Source of the DNA: Pyxidicoccus caerfyrddinensis
Lineage (GTDB): Bacteria > Myxococcota > Myxococcia > Myxococcales > Myxococcaceae
Direction of reading: 5' to 3'
Assembly: GCF_010894405.1 (NCBI RefSeq)
Contig: NZ_JAAIYA010000026.1
Coordinates: 47,494 to 111,493, forward strand
DNA length: 64,000 bases
Position numbers and translations under genes: made by a program. Positions within the stretch are counted from its first letter, which is position 1, and each line of letters starts with the position of its first letter. Under the pieces are notes generated by a model. It had not been told where the DNA came from. It saw nothing but the letters and a program-made list of their open reading frames with translations, and did no database searches. Positions 1 to 8,925 of this stretch are shown piece after piece.

Positions 1-1993
1 GACGGACCCCTACTCGAAGGCGCTCCACCGCGATCACGACTGGGGCAAGGGCAGCACCGCCAGCGGCCCGGCGCGCACGGAAGTCACCTACGCGGCCTCG
101 GCCAAGAGCGTCATCGTCCAGAGCGGCTACGCATGGGGCGAGGTGGAAGAGCAGTGGCGCTCCAACCGCCAGGACGAGAACTGGAAGGGCCACTCGTGGA
201 ACGACCTCGTCGTCTACGAGGTCCACGCCAAGGGCTTCACCGCGGACCCCGCCAGCGGCGTGCGCTTCCCGGGCACCTACCGCGGCATGGGCGAGAAGGC
301 GGACTACTTCAAGGACCTGGGCATCACCGCCGTGGAGCTGCTGCCCATCCACGAGAAGCCGCTGGACGGTGGTTACTGGGGCTACCAGACCATCAACTTC
401 TTCGCCCCCGAGCTGTCGTACTCGGCCATGAAGCGGCCGCACGAGGTGGTGGACGAGTTCAAGTGGATGGTGGAGGAGTTCCACAAGCGCGGCATCGAGG
501 TCATCGTCGACGTGGTCTTCAACCACACCGGCGAGGGCGGCCTGTGGCGCGAGAAGCTGGAGACGGACGACGTCCTGCCCGGTGAGCCGCTGGAGTCCCT
601 GGACCCGGCGGAAGTCGCGGGCCTCTACTCGTTCCGCGGCATCGACAACCAGGCGTACTACGCGCTCAACCCGGACCGCCGCACGTACTGGAACAACACC
701 GGCGTGGGCAACCAGACGCGGCCCAACCACCGGCCCATGCGCAAGCTCACCGTGGACAGCCTCCGCTACTACGCGGAGGAGCTGCACGTGGACGGCTTCC
801 GCTTCGACCTGGCGCCCATCCTGGGAGAGCGCGACGGCGACTTCAACCGCTGGGACGACCCGCGCAACACGGTGCTCCAGGAGATCATCGACGACCCCGT
901 CCTGCAGAAGTACAACACCCGCATCATCGCCGAGCCCTGGAGCGCGGGCGGCTGGTACTGCCTGCCCATGGGCGAGTTCCCCAACTCGCTGACCCAGCCG
1001 GGCGCCGGCTGGTACGAGTGGAACGGCCGCTTCCGCGACTGGTGGCGCGCCTTCATCAACCGCGACGACTGGAAGCTCAACTCCAACGAGGGCTCGCTGT
1101 GCGGCAAGCCCGGCGCGGCGGATGGCCCCTTCCTGATGTACGGCAGCCGGGACTGGTACGCGCGCAATGACCGCCGCCCGTACCACTCGATGAACTTCAT
1201 CACCGTGCACGACGGCTTCACGATGTACGACCTGTTCGCCTACGACAAGAAGGAGAACAAGTGCGGGCCGCTCAACCCGGTGTGCTGCGACACGCCCAAC
1301 AGCCCCTTCTGCGACAAGGTCAGCGGCGAGGACAACAACCGCTCGCGCAACTGGGGCGCGGTGGGGGATGCGCGCGGTGAGAGCCTGCGCCGGCAGATGA
1401 TGCGCAACGCCTTCATGTCCATGATGATCAGCCACGGCACGCCGATGATTCTCGGCGGCGACGAGTGGATGCGCACGCAGCTGGGCAACAACAACGCGTA
1501 CTCCACGCGCGCGGACAACCCGTTCAACTGGTACCAGTGGGGCGCGTACCTGGCACGGGACGAGCGGCACCGCATGCACGACTTCGTCAAGGCGGCCATC
1601 CGCCTGCGCAAGGAGCACTCGTACGCCTTCGCCCCTTCGGACTACGAGAAGGGTGCGCCGCTGGCGTGGAAGAGCGCGCAGAACACCGACGAGGTGCTCT
1701 GGGACAGCAAGCAGCTGATGATCCACTACTACGACGTGTCCTTCGGGCCGGAGCTGGTGGTGCTCATCAACATGGAGCCCCGCGCGGTGGAGTTCACCCT
1801 GCCGCAGGTGGTGGGCCGGACGTGGAAGCGGCTCATCGACACGCAGGCCTACTTCGACAGCGCCGAGTACCTCACGGCCACGGGACTGAGCAGCCGCGTC
1901 ACGGGCAACTCGTGGCTGGACGCGCCGTCGCCGGTGACGGGCACGACGTACGGCGTCCCGGAGCGCACCATCGTCGTCCTGCGCGCGGAGTAG
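1..1993 (+). CDS. Glycogen debranching enzyme, GH13 isoamylase/GlgX type (5' end cut)
   Basis: Hydrolyses alpha-1,6 branches of glycogen or maltodextrin, presumably in the cytosol. The reading frame is already open at base 2, so the N-terminal CBM48-like part and true start lie outside the window. All four GH13 signature regions are visible: DVVFNHTGEG (~510-537), GFRFDLAP with the nucleophile Asp codon at 806-808, IIAEPW with the acid Glu codon at 932-934, and TVHDGFT with Asp codon at 1211-1213. The HDGFT form of region IV and the long Cys-containing insert before EDNNRSRNWG fit isoamylase/GlgX rather than alpha-amylase. It is followed after 39 bp by a porin-like gene and a lipoprotein amylase, suggesting an alpha-glucan utilisation locus. 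GlgX versus TreX cannot be separated without the N-terminus. Confidence 0.95.
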   Translation, partial: TDPYSKALHRDHDWGKGSTASGPARTEVTYAASAKSVIVQSGYAWGEVEEQWRSNRQDENWKGHSWNDLVVYEVHAKGFTADPASGVRFPGTYRGMGEKADYFKDLGITAVELLPIHEKPLDGGYWGYQTINFFAPELSYSAMKRPHEVVDEFKWMVEEFHKRGIEVIVDVVFNHTGEGGLWREKLETDDVLPGEPLESLDPAEVAGLYSFRGIDNQAYYALNPDRRTYWNNTGVGNQTRPNHRPMRKLTVDSLRYYAEELHVDGFRFDLAPILGERDGDFNRWDDPRNTVLQEIIDDPVLQKYNTRIIAEPWSAGGWYCLPMGEFPNSLTQPGAGWYEWNGRFRDWWRAFINRDDWKLNSNEGSLCGKPGAADGPFLMYGSRDWYARNDRRPYHSMNFITVHDGFTMYDLFAYDKKENKCGPLNPVCCDTPNSPFCDKVSGEDNNRSRNWGAVGDARGESLRRQMMRNAFMSMMISHGTPMILGGDEWMRTQLGNNNAYSTRADNPFNWYQWGAYLARDERHRMHDFVKAAIRLRKEHSYAFAPSDYEKGAPLAWKSAQNTDEVLWDSKQLMIHYYDVSFGPELVVLINMEPRAVEFTLPQVVGRTWKRLIDTQAYFDSAEYLTATGLSSRVTGNSWLDAPSPVTGTTYGVPERTIVVLRAE

Positions 1994-2014
1994 GGCAGGC
2001 AGCCAGAGGTGCGC

Positions 2015-2020
2015 TATAAG
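2015..2020 (+). promoter_or_regulatory. Possible -10 element (TATAAG) before the barrel gene
   Basis: TATAAG lies 12 bp before the ATG at 2033 in otherwise GC-rich sequence. No convincing -35 is visible, so this is weak. If real, the 5' untranslated region would be only a few bases long. Confidence 0.25.
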
Positions 2021-2032
2021 CGGGGCTCGCCC

Positions 2033-3532
2033 ATGCGAGTCCCGCCCGCGCGCCTCGGCGCATTCCTGCTGCTTCTCCTCAGCCCGCTCCTGGCCCTGGC
2101 CGACGCTCCCCGAGATCGCTTCGGGGCCGCGGGTTACTTCCGCATCATGACCCGCCCGGACTTCTCGGGTGGCTCCGGCCAGCTGGGCTACTACTGGCTC
2201 TACGGCCGGCTCCTCAACGAGAGCCCCTACGCCGAGCTCAACCTGAAGCTCGACGTGCTCCAGGCCACGCCGGGCTCCGACGAGGTCTGGGCCGAGGTGC
2301 ACACGCGCTTCTCCGGTACCTCCATCCGCTCGGCGGACCCGGGCAATGGCTCGTTCGTCAACTTCCGCGCGGACTACCTCTTCGTGCGCGCCGGCAACAT
2401 CCTGCTCGACAGGGTGACGTGGCAGCTGGGCACGCTCGAGAACCGCTGGAACGACCTGCACATCTACGACCAGCGGCCCGGCACGCTGCTCTACAACACG
2501 GTGGGCCTGTCCGGCACGTACACGGGGGACCGCTACGACGTGCTGCTGGCGGTGGGTGACAGCGGCTACTCGCTGCGGCCGCAGAAGTACAACACCGTGC
2601 TCACCGGCGCCGCGCACTTCCGCTACCGGCTGATTCCGGGGCACCTGGAGGCCGGCGTGCGCGGGCAGTTGGGCTACGAGCCCTCCGTGCGCGGCAACCG
2701 CAACGCGCTCTACGCGTCGCCCGGCATCAACTACGAGGACTACGTCCGGCGCCAGGTGGTGCAGCGCTACTTCGAGGCCAACCCCGGCCTGGAGGACCTG
2801 GTGCCCGACCTGAAACCGCGCAGCGCGGTTTCCTATATGGCCGCCGGCTACCTGGGCTTCGGCAACTGGGGCCCGCTCATCTGGGACAACTTCTACGTCA
2901 CCTTCGAGCGCAAGCACCCGGACCAGTCGTACTCGGAGAACTACCGGGGCCGGGATTGGACCGTCTACATCGCGGACCAGACGGACCAGCGCTACGAGGC
3001 GAACCTCGGCAACGAGGCGTACATCAAGATCATCCCCGACAAGCTGGAGGCGCTCTGGGGCGTCTGGGTGGGCTACGCCTTCAACAAGGACAACGCCATC
3101 AAGCCGGGTGACGACGACCGGTTCATCGCGTCCACGGTGCTGCGGCTCCAGTACTTCCTCACCGAGCGGGTCCACCTGCTGGCGGAGACGAGCATCGCCC
3201 GGGAGAAGAGTGAGAATGGCAACCTCTTCCGCAACCACGTGGACTCGGTGTTCACCAACACGGGCGGCATGCCGGACGCGCGCGGGCTGGAGTTCGGTGA
3301 CAGCGACACGCGCGACACGTGGCAGGGCAAGGTGGGCGTGGTGCTCAACCCGACGGGCAGGGGCATCTACGCGCGCCCCAGCCTGCGCCTGCTCTACGGC
3401 ATCCAGTACTCCACGCAGCACGCGGCGTTCGGCAACTCCTTCGTGGAGAGTCTGGACCAGTACAACGTCTACGTCGGCCCCGAGCGCCACTGGCACTCGG
3501 TGGTCGCCATCGAGGCCGAAGGATGGTTCTGA
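2033..3532 (+). CDS. Outer-membrane beta-barrel protein, porin-like
   Basis: 499 residues from the ATG at 2033. An in-frame GTG at 2009 would only add residues before a clean signal peptide (MRVPPARLGAFLLLLLSP, cleavage near LALA-DAP). The mature chain is rich in alternating hydrophobic and aromatic residues with many Tyr, Trp and Gly, and ends in ...EAEGWF. A C-terminal Phe is the known assembly signature of outer-membrane barrels. No family is recognised with certainty; a carbohydrate or maltodextrin porin is an inference from its place between a debranching enzyme and a secreted amylase. Its stop overlaps the next start by 10 bp, so the two are probably translationally coupled. It could also be a non-porin barrel. 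Confidence 0.85.
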   Translation: MRVPPARLGAFLLLLLSPLLALADAPRDRFGAAGYFRIMTRPDFSGGSGQLGYYWLYGRLLNESPYAELNLKLDVLQATPGSDEVWAEVHTRFSGTSIRSADPGNGSFVNFRADYLFVRAGNILLDRVTWQLGTLENRWNDLHIYDQRPGTLLYNTVGLSGTYTGDRYDVLLAVGDSGYSLRPQKYNTVLTGAAHFRYRLIPGHLEAGVRGQLGYEPSVRGNRNALYASPGINYEDYVRRQVVQRYFEANPGLEDLVPDLKPRSAVSYMAAGYLGFGNWGPLIWDNFYVTFERKHPDQSYSENYRGRDWTVYIADQTDQRYEANLGNEAYIKIIPDKLEALWGVWVGYAFNKDNAIKPGDDDRFIASTVLRLQYFLTERVHLLAETSIAREKSENGNLFRNHVDSVFTNTGGMPDARGLEFGDSDTRDTWQGKVGVVLNPTGRGIYARPSLRLLYGIQYSTQHAAFGNSFVESLDQYNVYVGPERHWHSVVAIEAEGWF

Positions 3533-5904
3533 GACAGCGGTGGGCCCTGGCGGCCCTCTTCCTCGCGGTGGGCACGGCGGGATGTCTGCTGAAGCAGTCC
3601 ACCGCGCCCGTGCTGGCGCCCAACGGCACGGTGGTGGCGGTGGCCTACGTGCGCGACGACAGGCTCAAGCGCGGCGTCGTGGCGGACGTGCCGCAGGGCG
3701 TGAAGCAGCGCGTGGCGGAGGCCCTGGCGAAGCGCAACCTCCAGGTGCAGGAGGTGCCGTACGAGCAGTACGCGGCCGAGTTCGCGAGGGTGTCGGAGTC
3801 CCAGCGCCGCTACGCCATGCTGATGGCCCATGCGCCGAACGCGCCGCTGTACCTGCTGGTGGAGACGCGCGTCTCCTTCTTCGGCGAGGTGAGCGGGCGC
3901 TTCTCGTGGGAGGTCTACGTCCGCACGACGGCGGGGCGCGCCAACTCCACGCTGGAGCCCACGAGCATCAGCCAGGACTACTCCGCCGCGCTTCAGTACG
4001 ACCAGCAGCGGGAGAACGACGCGCAGCTGGAGGTGTCGCGTCAGATCGCGGGGCAGGCCGCGGGCCTGTTCGACTCGTTCCTCGCGTCGCCCATGATGGT
4101 GCCGGTGACGGACGGGGGCCCGGCCGTGGTGCCCGGCCTGAGCGCGCCGGCCGGCGAGGGCATCGAGCCCGGGACGAGCACGCCGTCCGCGCCTCCCAGG
4201 CCGCCGGAGGGCGGTGCGGCGGACGGCGGCTCGGCGTGGGTGCCGCCCGCGGGGGACGCCATCTACTTCGTGATGGTGGACCGCTTCGCGAATGGGGACT
4301 CGCGCAATGACGGGAAGGTGGACCTGAAGGATGCGCAGGCGTTCCATGGGGGCGACCTGCAGGGTGTCATCTCGCGGTTGGACGGGCTGAAGCAGCTCGG
4401 TGTCCGCACGGTGTGGCTTTCACCCGTCTTCCAGATGCGGACGGAGAAGTTCTACGGGTACGGCGCCTTCCACGGGTACTGGGTAGAGGACTTCGGGAAG
4501 GTGGAGCCGCGCTTCGGTGACGAGGCGCTGCTGACGAAGCTGTCGGAGGAGCTGCGCCGCCGGGACATGCGGCTGGTGCTGGACGTGGTGCTCAACCACG
4601 TGGGCCCCGAGACGAAGCTGGTGCGCGAGAAGCCCCAGTGGTTCCACGGCCTGGGCCCCATCGACAACTGGAACGACACGCGCGAGTTGGTGATGCGCGA
4701 CGTGCACGGGCTGCCGGACCTGGCGGTGGAGAAGGACGAGGTCTACCAACATCTCCTCGGGCACTCGCAGCAGTGGGTGGACGCGGTGAAGCCCGCGGGC
4801 TTCCGGCTGGATGCGGTGAAGCACATGCCGCTGAAGTTCTGGGCCCGCTACAACGACGACCTGCGGGCCCACGCGGGGAAGGACTTCCTGCTGCTGGGGG
4901 AGATGCTGGACGGGGACCCGGTGCTGCTGGCGGACACGATGGCGAAGGGGCACTTCGGGACGATGTTCGACTTCCCGCTGGCCTTCGCGCTGGTGGATGT
5001 CTTCTGCCGCGACAGGTCGCCCTCGCACCTGGGCGCGGTGCTCTCCAACGACAGGCTGTACCCGGCGCCGGGCTCGCTGGTGACGCTGGTGGACAACCAC
5101 GACCTGCCCCGGGTGATGAGCGAGTGCGGCGGGGACGTGGAGCGGGTGAAGCGGGCCCTGGCGGTGCAGCTCACCGCGCGCGGGGTGCCGGCGCTCACGT
5201 ACGGGACGGAGGAGGGGCTGGCGGGGAAGAAGGAGCCGGAGAATCGCGGGGACATGCGCTTCACGGCGGACCATCCGCTGCGCGGCTGGATTTCGAAGCT
5301 GCTGGAGCTGCGGCGGGGCAGTGAGGCCCTCCAGGGTGGCGAGACGCTCGTGCTCGCCGCCCGGGAGGACCTCTTTGCCTACGCCCGCGTGGCGCCAGAC
5401 GAGGCCGTGGTGGTTGCCGTGAACCGGGGCAGGGGGCTCGTGGACGTGGCGCTTCCGGCGGGGCTCGCGGGAGCACGCGTCTCCGAGCTGCTCGCGGGCA
5501 CCGCGTTTCCGGGCACCGATTCCATCCCCGTGCCGCCCGGCCCGGTGACGCTGCTGCGGCTGAAGCCGCGCGAGACCGGTGGCTTCGGCGCGCTGGTGGC
5601 GCAGGCCCGTACGCGCTGGCGGGGGCAGGGCGAGCGGCGCACGGTGGAGCTGACGGTGGACGACGCGTCGGCGCGGCTGGTGGGCAGCGGACCGGAGCTG
5701 GGCGGCTGGAAGCCCGAGCGCTCACTGCGTCCGGAATCCGGCGGATTCAAGCTGTCGCTGCCCGTGGGGGCCGTGTTCGAGTACAAGCTCGTGCGCGACG
5801 GCACCCCGGGGAAGTTCGACTGGGAGGGCGGAGACAACCGCCTGTTGTACGTGCCCGAAGGCCGCGAGCCCCTGCGCCTGAGTCTGGCGTGGGGCAAGCG
5901 CTGA
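3523..5904 (+). CDS. Lipoprotein alpha-amylase: unknown N-domain + GH13 + CBM20
   Basis: 793 residues. A lipoprotein signal ends at VGTAGC (Cys21), so it should be membrane-anchored outside the cytoplasm. Residues ~22-190 form a domain I do not recognise, followed by a Pro/Gly/Ala-rich linker (~195-243). The GH13 barrel starts at DAIYFVMVDRFANG (~245), with region I DVVLNHV (D354, H359), nucleophile D430 in GFRLDAVKHM, acid E460 in LLLGEML and D527 in DNHDLPRV, so it should be active. The last ~85 residues contain LVGSGPELGGW and a later EGGDNR stretch, matching a CBM20 starch-binding module. The start overlaps the stop of the barrel gene. An extracellular or periplasmic starch/maltodextrin hydrolase is likely; the exact specificity is unknown. 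Confidence 0.93.
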   Translation: MVLRQRWALAALFLAVGTAGCLLKQSTAPVLAPNGTVVAVAYVRDDRLKRGVVADVPQGVKQRVAEALAKRNLQVQEVPYEQYAAEFARVSESQRRYAMLMAHAPNAPLYLLVETRVSFFGEVSGRFSWEVYVRTTAGRANSTLEPTSISQDYSAALQYDQQRENDAQLEVSRQIAGQAAGLFDSFLASPMMVPVTDGGPAVVPGLSAPAGEGIEPGTSTPSAPPRPPEGGAADGGSAWVPPAGDAIYFVMVDRFANGDSRNDGKVDLKDAQAFHGGDLQGVISRLDGLKQLGVRTVWLSPVFQMRTEKFYGYGAFHGYWVEDFGKVEPRFGDEALLTKLSEELRRRDMRLVLDVVLNHVGPETKLVREKPQWFHGLGPIDNWNDTRELVMRDVHGLPDLAVEKDEVYQHLLGHSQQWVDAVKPAGFRLDAVKHMPLKFWARYNDDLRAHAGKDFLLLGEMLDGDPVLLADTMAKGHFGTMFDFPLAFALVDVFCRDRSPSHLGAVLSNDRLYPAPGSLVTLVDNHDLPRVMSECGGDVERVKRALAVQLTARGVPALTYGTEEGLAGKKEPENRGDMRFTADHPLRGWISKLLELRRGSEALQGGETLVLAAREDLFAYARVAPDEAVVVAVNRGRGLVDVALPAGLAGARVSELLAGTAFPGTDSIPVPPGPVTLLRLKPRETGGFGALVAQARTRWRGQGERRTVELTVDDASARLVGSGPELGGWKPERSLRPESGGFKLSLPVGAVFEYKLVRDGTPGKFDWEGGDNRLLYVPEGREPLRLSLAWGKR

Positions 5905-5959
5905 AGGACATCCTCCACTTGCCCCCTCGTCACGAGCGGGGCCGACACCGAGGCCTGAA

Positions 5960-7006
5960 GTGAACGACCGACTCCTCCGCGCGGCGCGCCGCCAGCCCAC
6001 CGACACGACGCCCGTGTGGCTGATGCGCCAGGCCGGCCGCTACCTGCCCGAGTACCGGGCCATCCGCGGCAACATCGCCTTCCTGGACCTGTGCAAGCAC
6101 CCGGACCTGGCGGCCGAAGTGACGGTGCAGCCGGTGACACGCCTGGGCGTGGACGCGGCCATCATCTTCTCGGACATCCTCATCCCCGTGGAGGCGATGG
6201 GCATTGTGCTGGAGCTGGGCGACAAGGGCCCGCACTTCCCCAACCCGGTGCGCACCGCGGCGGACATCGACAAGCTCGGTGTGCCGGACCCGGTGCAAGG
6301 CACGGGCTTCGTGGCCGAGGCCATCCGCCGCACGCGCAAGGCGCTGAATGACTCGGTGCCCGTCATCGGCTTCGCGGGCGCGCCCTTCACGCTGGCCGCG
6401 TACCTGGTCGAAGGCGGCGGCTCGAAGAGCTACATCCTCATCAAGCGGCTGATGTTCGAGCAGCCGGAGCTGGCGCACCGCCTCTTCGGGAAGCTCACGG
6501 ACACGCTGATTCCGTACCTGAAGATGCAGGTGGAGGCGGGCGCGAGCATCGTCCAGATTTTCGACTCGTGGGGCGGCGAGCTGTCGCCGTGGGACTACGA
6601 GCGCTTCTGCATTCCGTACCTGAAGCGGATGGTGTCCGAGCTGAAGGCGACGGGCGTGCCCGTCATCGTGTTCGGCGTGGGCATGTCCACGCACCTGCCG
6701 CTCTTGAAGAGCACGGGCGCGGACGTGGTGGGGCTGGACTGGACGATGCCCATGGACGAGGGCCGCAAGGTGCTGGGCCCGGACGTGGCGGTGCAGGGCA
6801 ACCTGGACCCGCTGCACCTGTTCCTGCCGCGCGAGGAGCTGGACGGGCGCGTGAAGGACATCCTCCAGCGCGCCGGGCCCGTGGGGCACATCTTCAACCT
6901 GGGCCACGGCATCCTGCCGCCCACGGACCCGGACTCGGCGAAGTTCCTCGTGGACGCCGTGCACAAGCACGGCGTGGCACTGAGGCAGGGGACGCTGGGG
7001 AAGTAG
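5960..7006 (+). CDS. hemE: Uroporphyrinogen decarboxylase
   Basis: 348 residues, GTG start. Decarboxylates the four acetate side chains of uroporphyrinogen III to give coproporphyrinogen III in haem synthesis; cytosolic. The N-terminal signature PVWLMRQAGRYLPEYR (~18-33) carries the substrate-binding arginines, and SDILIP holds the key Asp (~72). IFDSWGGELSP and LGHGILPPTDP near the C-terminus are also typical. Length equals the family norm. It lies 55 bp after the amylase with no obvious functional link. A hairpin region separates it from the convergent zinc-ribbon gene. Confidence 0.98.
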   Translation: MNDRLLRAARRQPTDTTPVWLMRQAGRYLPEYRAIRGNIAFLDLCKHPDLAAEVTVQPVTRLGVDAAIIFSDILIPVEAMGIVLELGDKGPHFPNPVRTAADIDKLGVPDPVQGTGFVAEAIRRTRKALNDSVPVIGFAGAPFTLAAYLVEGGGSKSYILIKRLMFEQPELAHRLFGKLTDTLIPYLKMQVEAGASIVQIFDSWGGELSPWDYERFCIPYLKRMVSELKATGVPVIVFGVGMSTHLPLLKSTGADVVGLDWTMPMDEGRKVLGPDVAVQGNLDPLHLFLPREELDGRVKDILQRAGPVGHIFNLGHGILPPTDPDSAKFLVDAVHKHGVALRQGTLGK

Positions 7007-7054
7007 CGGCTCAGCCGCCCTCAGCGGGGACGCCGTGCACAGGCAAGGCGTCCC
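7006..7054. terminator. Hairpins between convergent hemE and zinc-ribbon gene
   Basis: Two perfect stems: GCGGC/GCCGC (7006-7010 with 7014-7018, 3-nt loop) and GGGACGCC/GGCGTCCC (7027-7034 with 7047-7054). They sit right after the hemE stop and before the stop of the convergent gene, so they may act in both directions. There is no strong T-tract. Confidence 0.5.
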
Positions 7055-7072
7055 GGTGCGGAAGGGCGCGCC

Positions 7073-7450
7073 TCAGCCGGCGTCGCCCAGTGTGCCGGCA
7101 TCCCCCTGGGTGCCAGCGTCTCCCAGGGAACCGGCATCCACGGGAATGCAGCTCATGCCTCCGCCGTCCAGGCTGCCCGCATCCATGCCGCCATCCGTCA
7201 GGTCGCACTGCGGCAGGTCCTCGATGCAGTCGAACGTGCCGTCGTCGCACGGCGGCATGCCGTAGCAGGCCATCAACGTGAGGCCGACCGCGCTCGCGCC
7301 CGCGAGCGTCCACAGCGAGGCCACCCAGGACATCGCAAGGCGCGTGGGCCCGCCGTCGAGCGGGTGGCTGCAGTGCAGGCACGCTTTCGCGGTGGGCGGG
7401 TTGAATCCCTGGCAGGACGGACAGCCAGACAGCTGGGGCACGGAGGGCAT
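7073..7450 (-). CDS. Small membrane protein: zinc ribbon + one TM helix + DAG-rich tail
   Basis: 125 residues from the ATG at 7450 (an in-frame upstream start adds a Pro/Ser-rich stretch lacking features). A four-Cys zinc ribbon occupies residues 10-27 (C10-x2-C13, C24-x2-C27). A hydrophobic segment (~41-60) follows, then a short Cys-rich part (CYGMPPCDD) and a low-complexity tail repeating GDAGT/GDAGS. This layout predicts a single-pass protein with a small cytosolic metal site and an exported acidic tail. It is not a family I can name. It diverges from the radical SAM gene across 170 bp containing a perfect palindrome, so the two may be co-regulated. Confidence 0.7.
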   Translation of the reverse strand: MPSVPQLSGCPSCQGFNPPTAKACLHCSHPLDGGPTRLAMSWVASLWTLAGASAVGLTLMACYGMPPCDDGTFDCIEDLPQCDLTDGGMDAGSLDGGGMSCIPVDAGSLGDAGTQGDAGTLGDAG

Positions 7451-7565
7451 CCTTGTCGGAGTGGGGTGTGAGGCCGGTGGGCGAAGTGCAGGGCTCGTGC
7501 CCGAGGTAAGTGCCAGAACTCCCGAGGGCCGCGCCACTCGCCGCGTGCTGGAACGAGCGCGGGCC

Positions 7566-7579
7566 TGACACCGGTGTCA
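7566..7579. promoter_or_regulatory. 14-bp perfect palindrome in divergent promoter region
   Basis: TGACACCGGTGTCA reads identically on both strands. It lies between the divergent zinc-ribbon gene and the radical SAM gene, 41 bp before the latter's ATG. It is a candidate operator for a dimeric regulator; nothing in the sequence identifies which one. Confidence 0.4.
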
Positions 7580-7620
7580 CGGATGTTGGTGCCGGGGCTC
7601 GTCCGTTAGGCTCCGTGCGC

Positions 7621-8925
7621 ATGGTGAACCGGCGCATCGACGTGAGCCCCACGGACTACCACCCCGCCTACGTGGTGTGGGAGCTGACCCTCGCGTGCGA
7701 CCAGCCCTGCACGCACTGTGGCTCGCGGGCCGGCACCGCACGCGCGGGGGAGCTGGGCACGGAGGAGGCGCTCGGGGTGGTGGCGCAGCTCGCGGCGATG
7801 CGCGCACGGGAGGTGGTGCTCATCGGTGGAGAGGCGTACCTGCACCCGGGGTTCCTCCGCATCATCCAGGCGTTGAAGGCCGCGGGCATCCGGCCGGGCC
7901 TGACGACGGGCGGGCGCGGAGTCACCGCGGAGCTGGCCTCGGAGATGGCGAGCGCGGGGCTGTACGCAGCGTCGGTGAGCATCGACGGGCTGGAGCCCAC
8001 GCACGACATCATGCGCGCGGCCCGGGGCAGCTTCGCTTCCGCCACCGCGGCACTGGGGTACCTGAAGGCCGCCGGAGTGCGCACCGCCGCCAACACCAAT
8101 CTCAACCGGCTCAACCAGGGGGACCTGGAGGGGCTCTATTCGCACTTGAGGGCCCAGGGCATCGGGGCGTGGCAGGTGCAGATCACCGCGCCGCTCGGGC
8201 GCGCGGCGGACCGGCCGGACCTGCTGCTGCAGCCGTGGGATTTGATGGACCTGATGCCGCGCATCGCCCGGCTGAAGGAGCAGGCGCGGCAGGACCGCAT
8301 CACCGTGATGCCGGGCAACAACCTGGGCTACTTCGGGCCGGAGGAGGCGCTGCTGCGCTCGGTGCACGCGGGCGGGCGAGACCACTGGCGGGGCTGTCAG
8401 GCGGGGCGCTACGTGATGGGCATCGAGTCGAATGGCGCGGTGAAGGGATGCCCCTCGCTCCAGACGGCGCACTACGTGGGCGGCAACCTGCGCGAGCAGT
8501 CACTGGAGACCATCTGGAAGGACACGCCACAGTTGGCCTTCACGCGGACGCGCACGGTGGAGGACTTGTGGGGCTTCTGCCGCACGTGCCCCTTCGCGGA
8601 GACGTGCATGGGCGGGTGCAGCTTCACGGCGCATGCGCTGTTCGGCCGGCCGGGGAACAACCCCTACTGTCACTTCCGCGCAAAGACGCGCGCGGCGGAA
8701 GGGACGCGGGAGCGGCTCGTGCCGAAGGCGCCCGCGCCGGGCCGGCCATTCGACAACGGCCTGTACGAAATCGTCGAGGAGCCCTTCGACGCGCCGGACC
8801 CCAAGCCGCAGCTCGCGCGCGAGTACGTGAAGACGAAGCGCTGGCCGAAGCCCGCTCTGCCTCCTACCGGGCAGGCAGTTGCTCCTTCCGCTCAACCGTT
8901 GACTCTTGAATCAACGGACGATTGA
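7621..8925 (+). CDS. Radical SAM/SPASM domain protein
   Basis: 434 residues from the ATG at 7621 (MVNRRIDVSP); an in-frame ATG at 7510 would add residues running through the palindrome. The radical SAM motif is C26-x3-C30-x2-C33 (CDQPCTHC), which binds the 4Fe-4S cluster that cleaves S-adenosylmethionine. GGE at ~71 (LIGGEAYLHP) is the SAM-binding region. The C-terminal SPASM domain is complete: C259, C277, then C320-x2-C323-x5-C329-x3-C333-x16-C350, enough for two auxiliary clusters. SPASM enzymes commonly modify ribosomal peptides or enzyme subunits, but no precursor peptide is evident here. The substrate is unknown. A clear ribosome-binding site is missing before the start. Confidence 0.93.
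   Translation: MVNRRIDVSPTDYHPAYVVWELTLACDQPCTHCGSRAGTARAGELGTEEALGVVAQLAAMRAREVVLIGGEAYLHPGFLRIIQALKAAGIRPGLTTGGRGVTAELASEMASAGLYAASVSIDGLEPTHDIMRAARGSFASATAALGYLKAAGVRTAANTNLNRLNQGDLEGLYSHLRAQGIGAWQVQITAPLGRAADRPDLLLQPWDLMDLMPRIARLKEQARQDRITVMPGNNLGYFGPEEALLRSVHAGGRDHWRGCQAGRYVMGIESNGAVKGCPSLQTAHYVGGNLREQSLETIWKDTPQLAFTRTRTVEDLWGFCRTCPFAETCMGGCSFTAHALFGRPGNNPYCHFRAKTRAAEGTRERLVPKAPAPGRPFDNGLYEIVEEPFDAPDPKPQLAREYVKTKRWPKPALPPTGQAVAPSAQPLTLESTDD
8896..8917. promoter_or_regulatory. Inverted repeat upstream of the fadI promoter (candidate operator)
   Basis: CCGTTGA (8896-8902) and TCAACGG (8911-8917) form a perfect 7-bp inverted repeat around an 8-bp spacer. It ends 4 bp before the -35 of the fadI promoter and overlaps the last codons of the radical SAM gene. 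The position would suit an activator or a fatty-acid-responsive regulator. As an RNA hairpin it could alternatively help end the upstream transcript. Confidence 0.45.
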
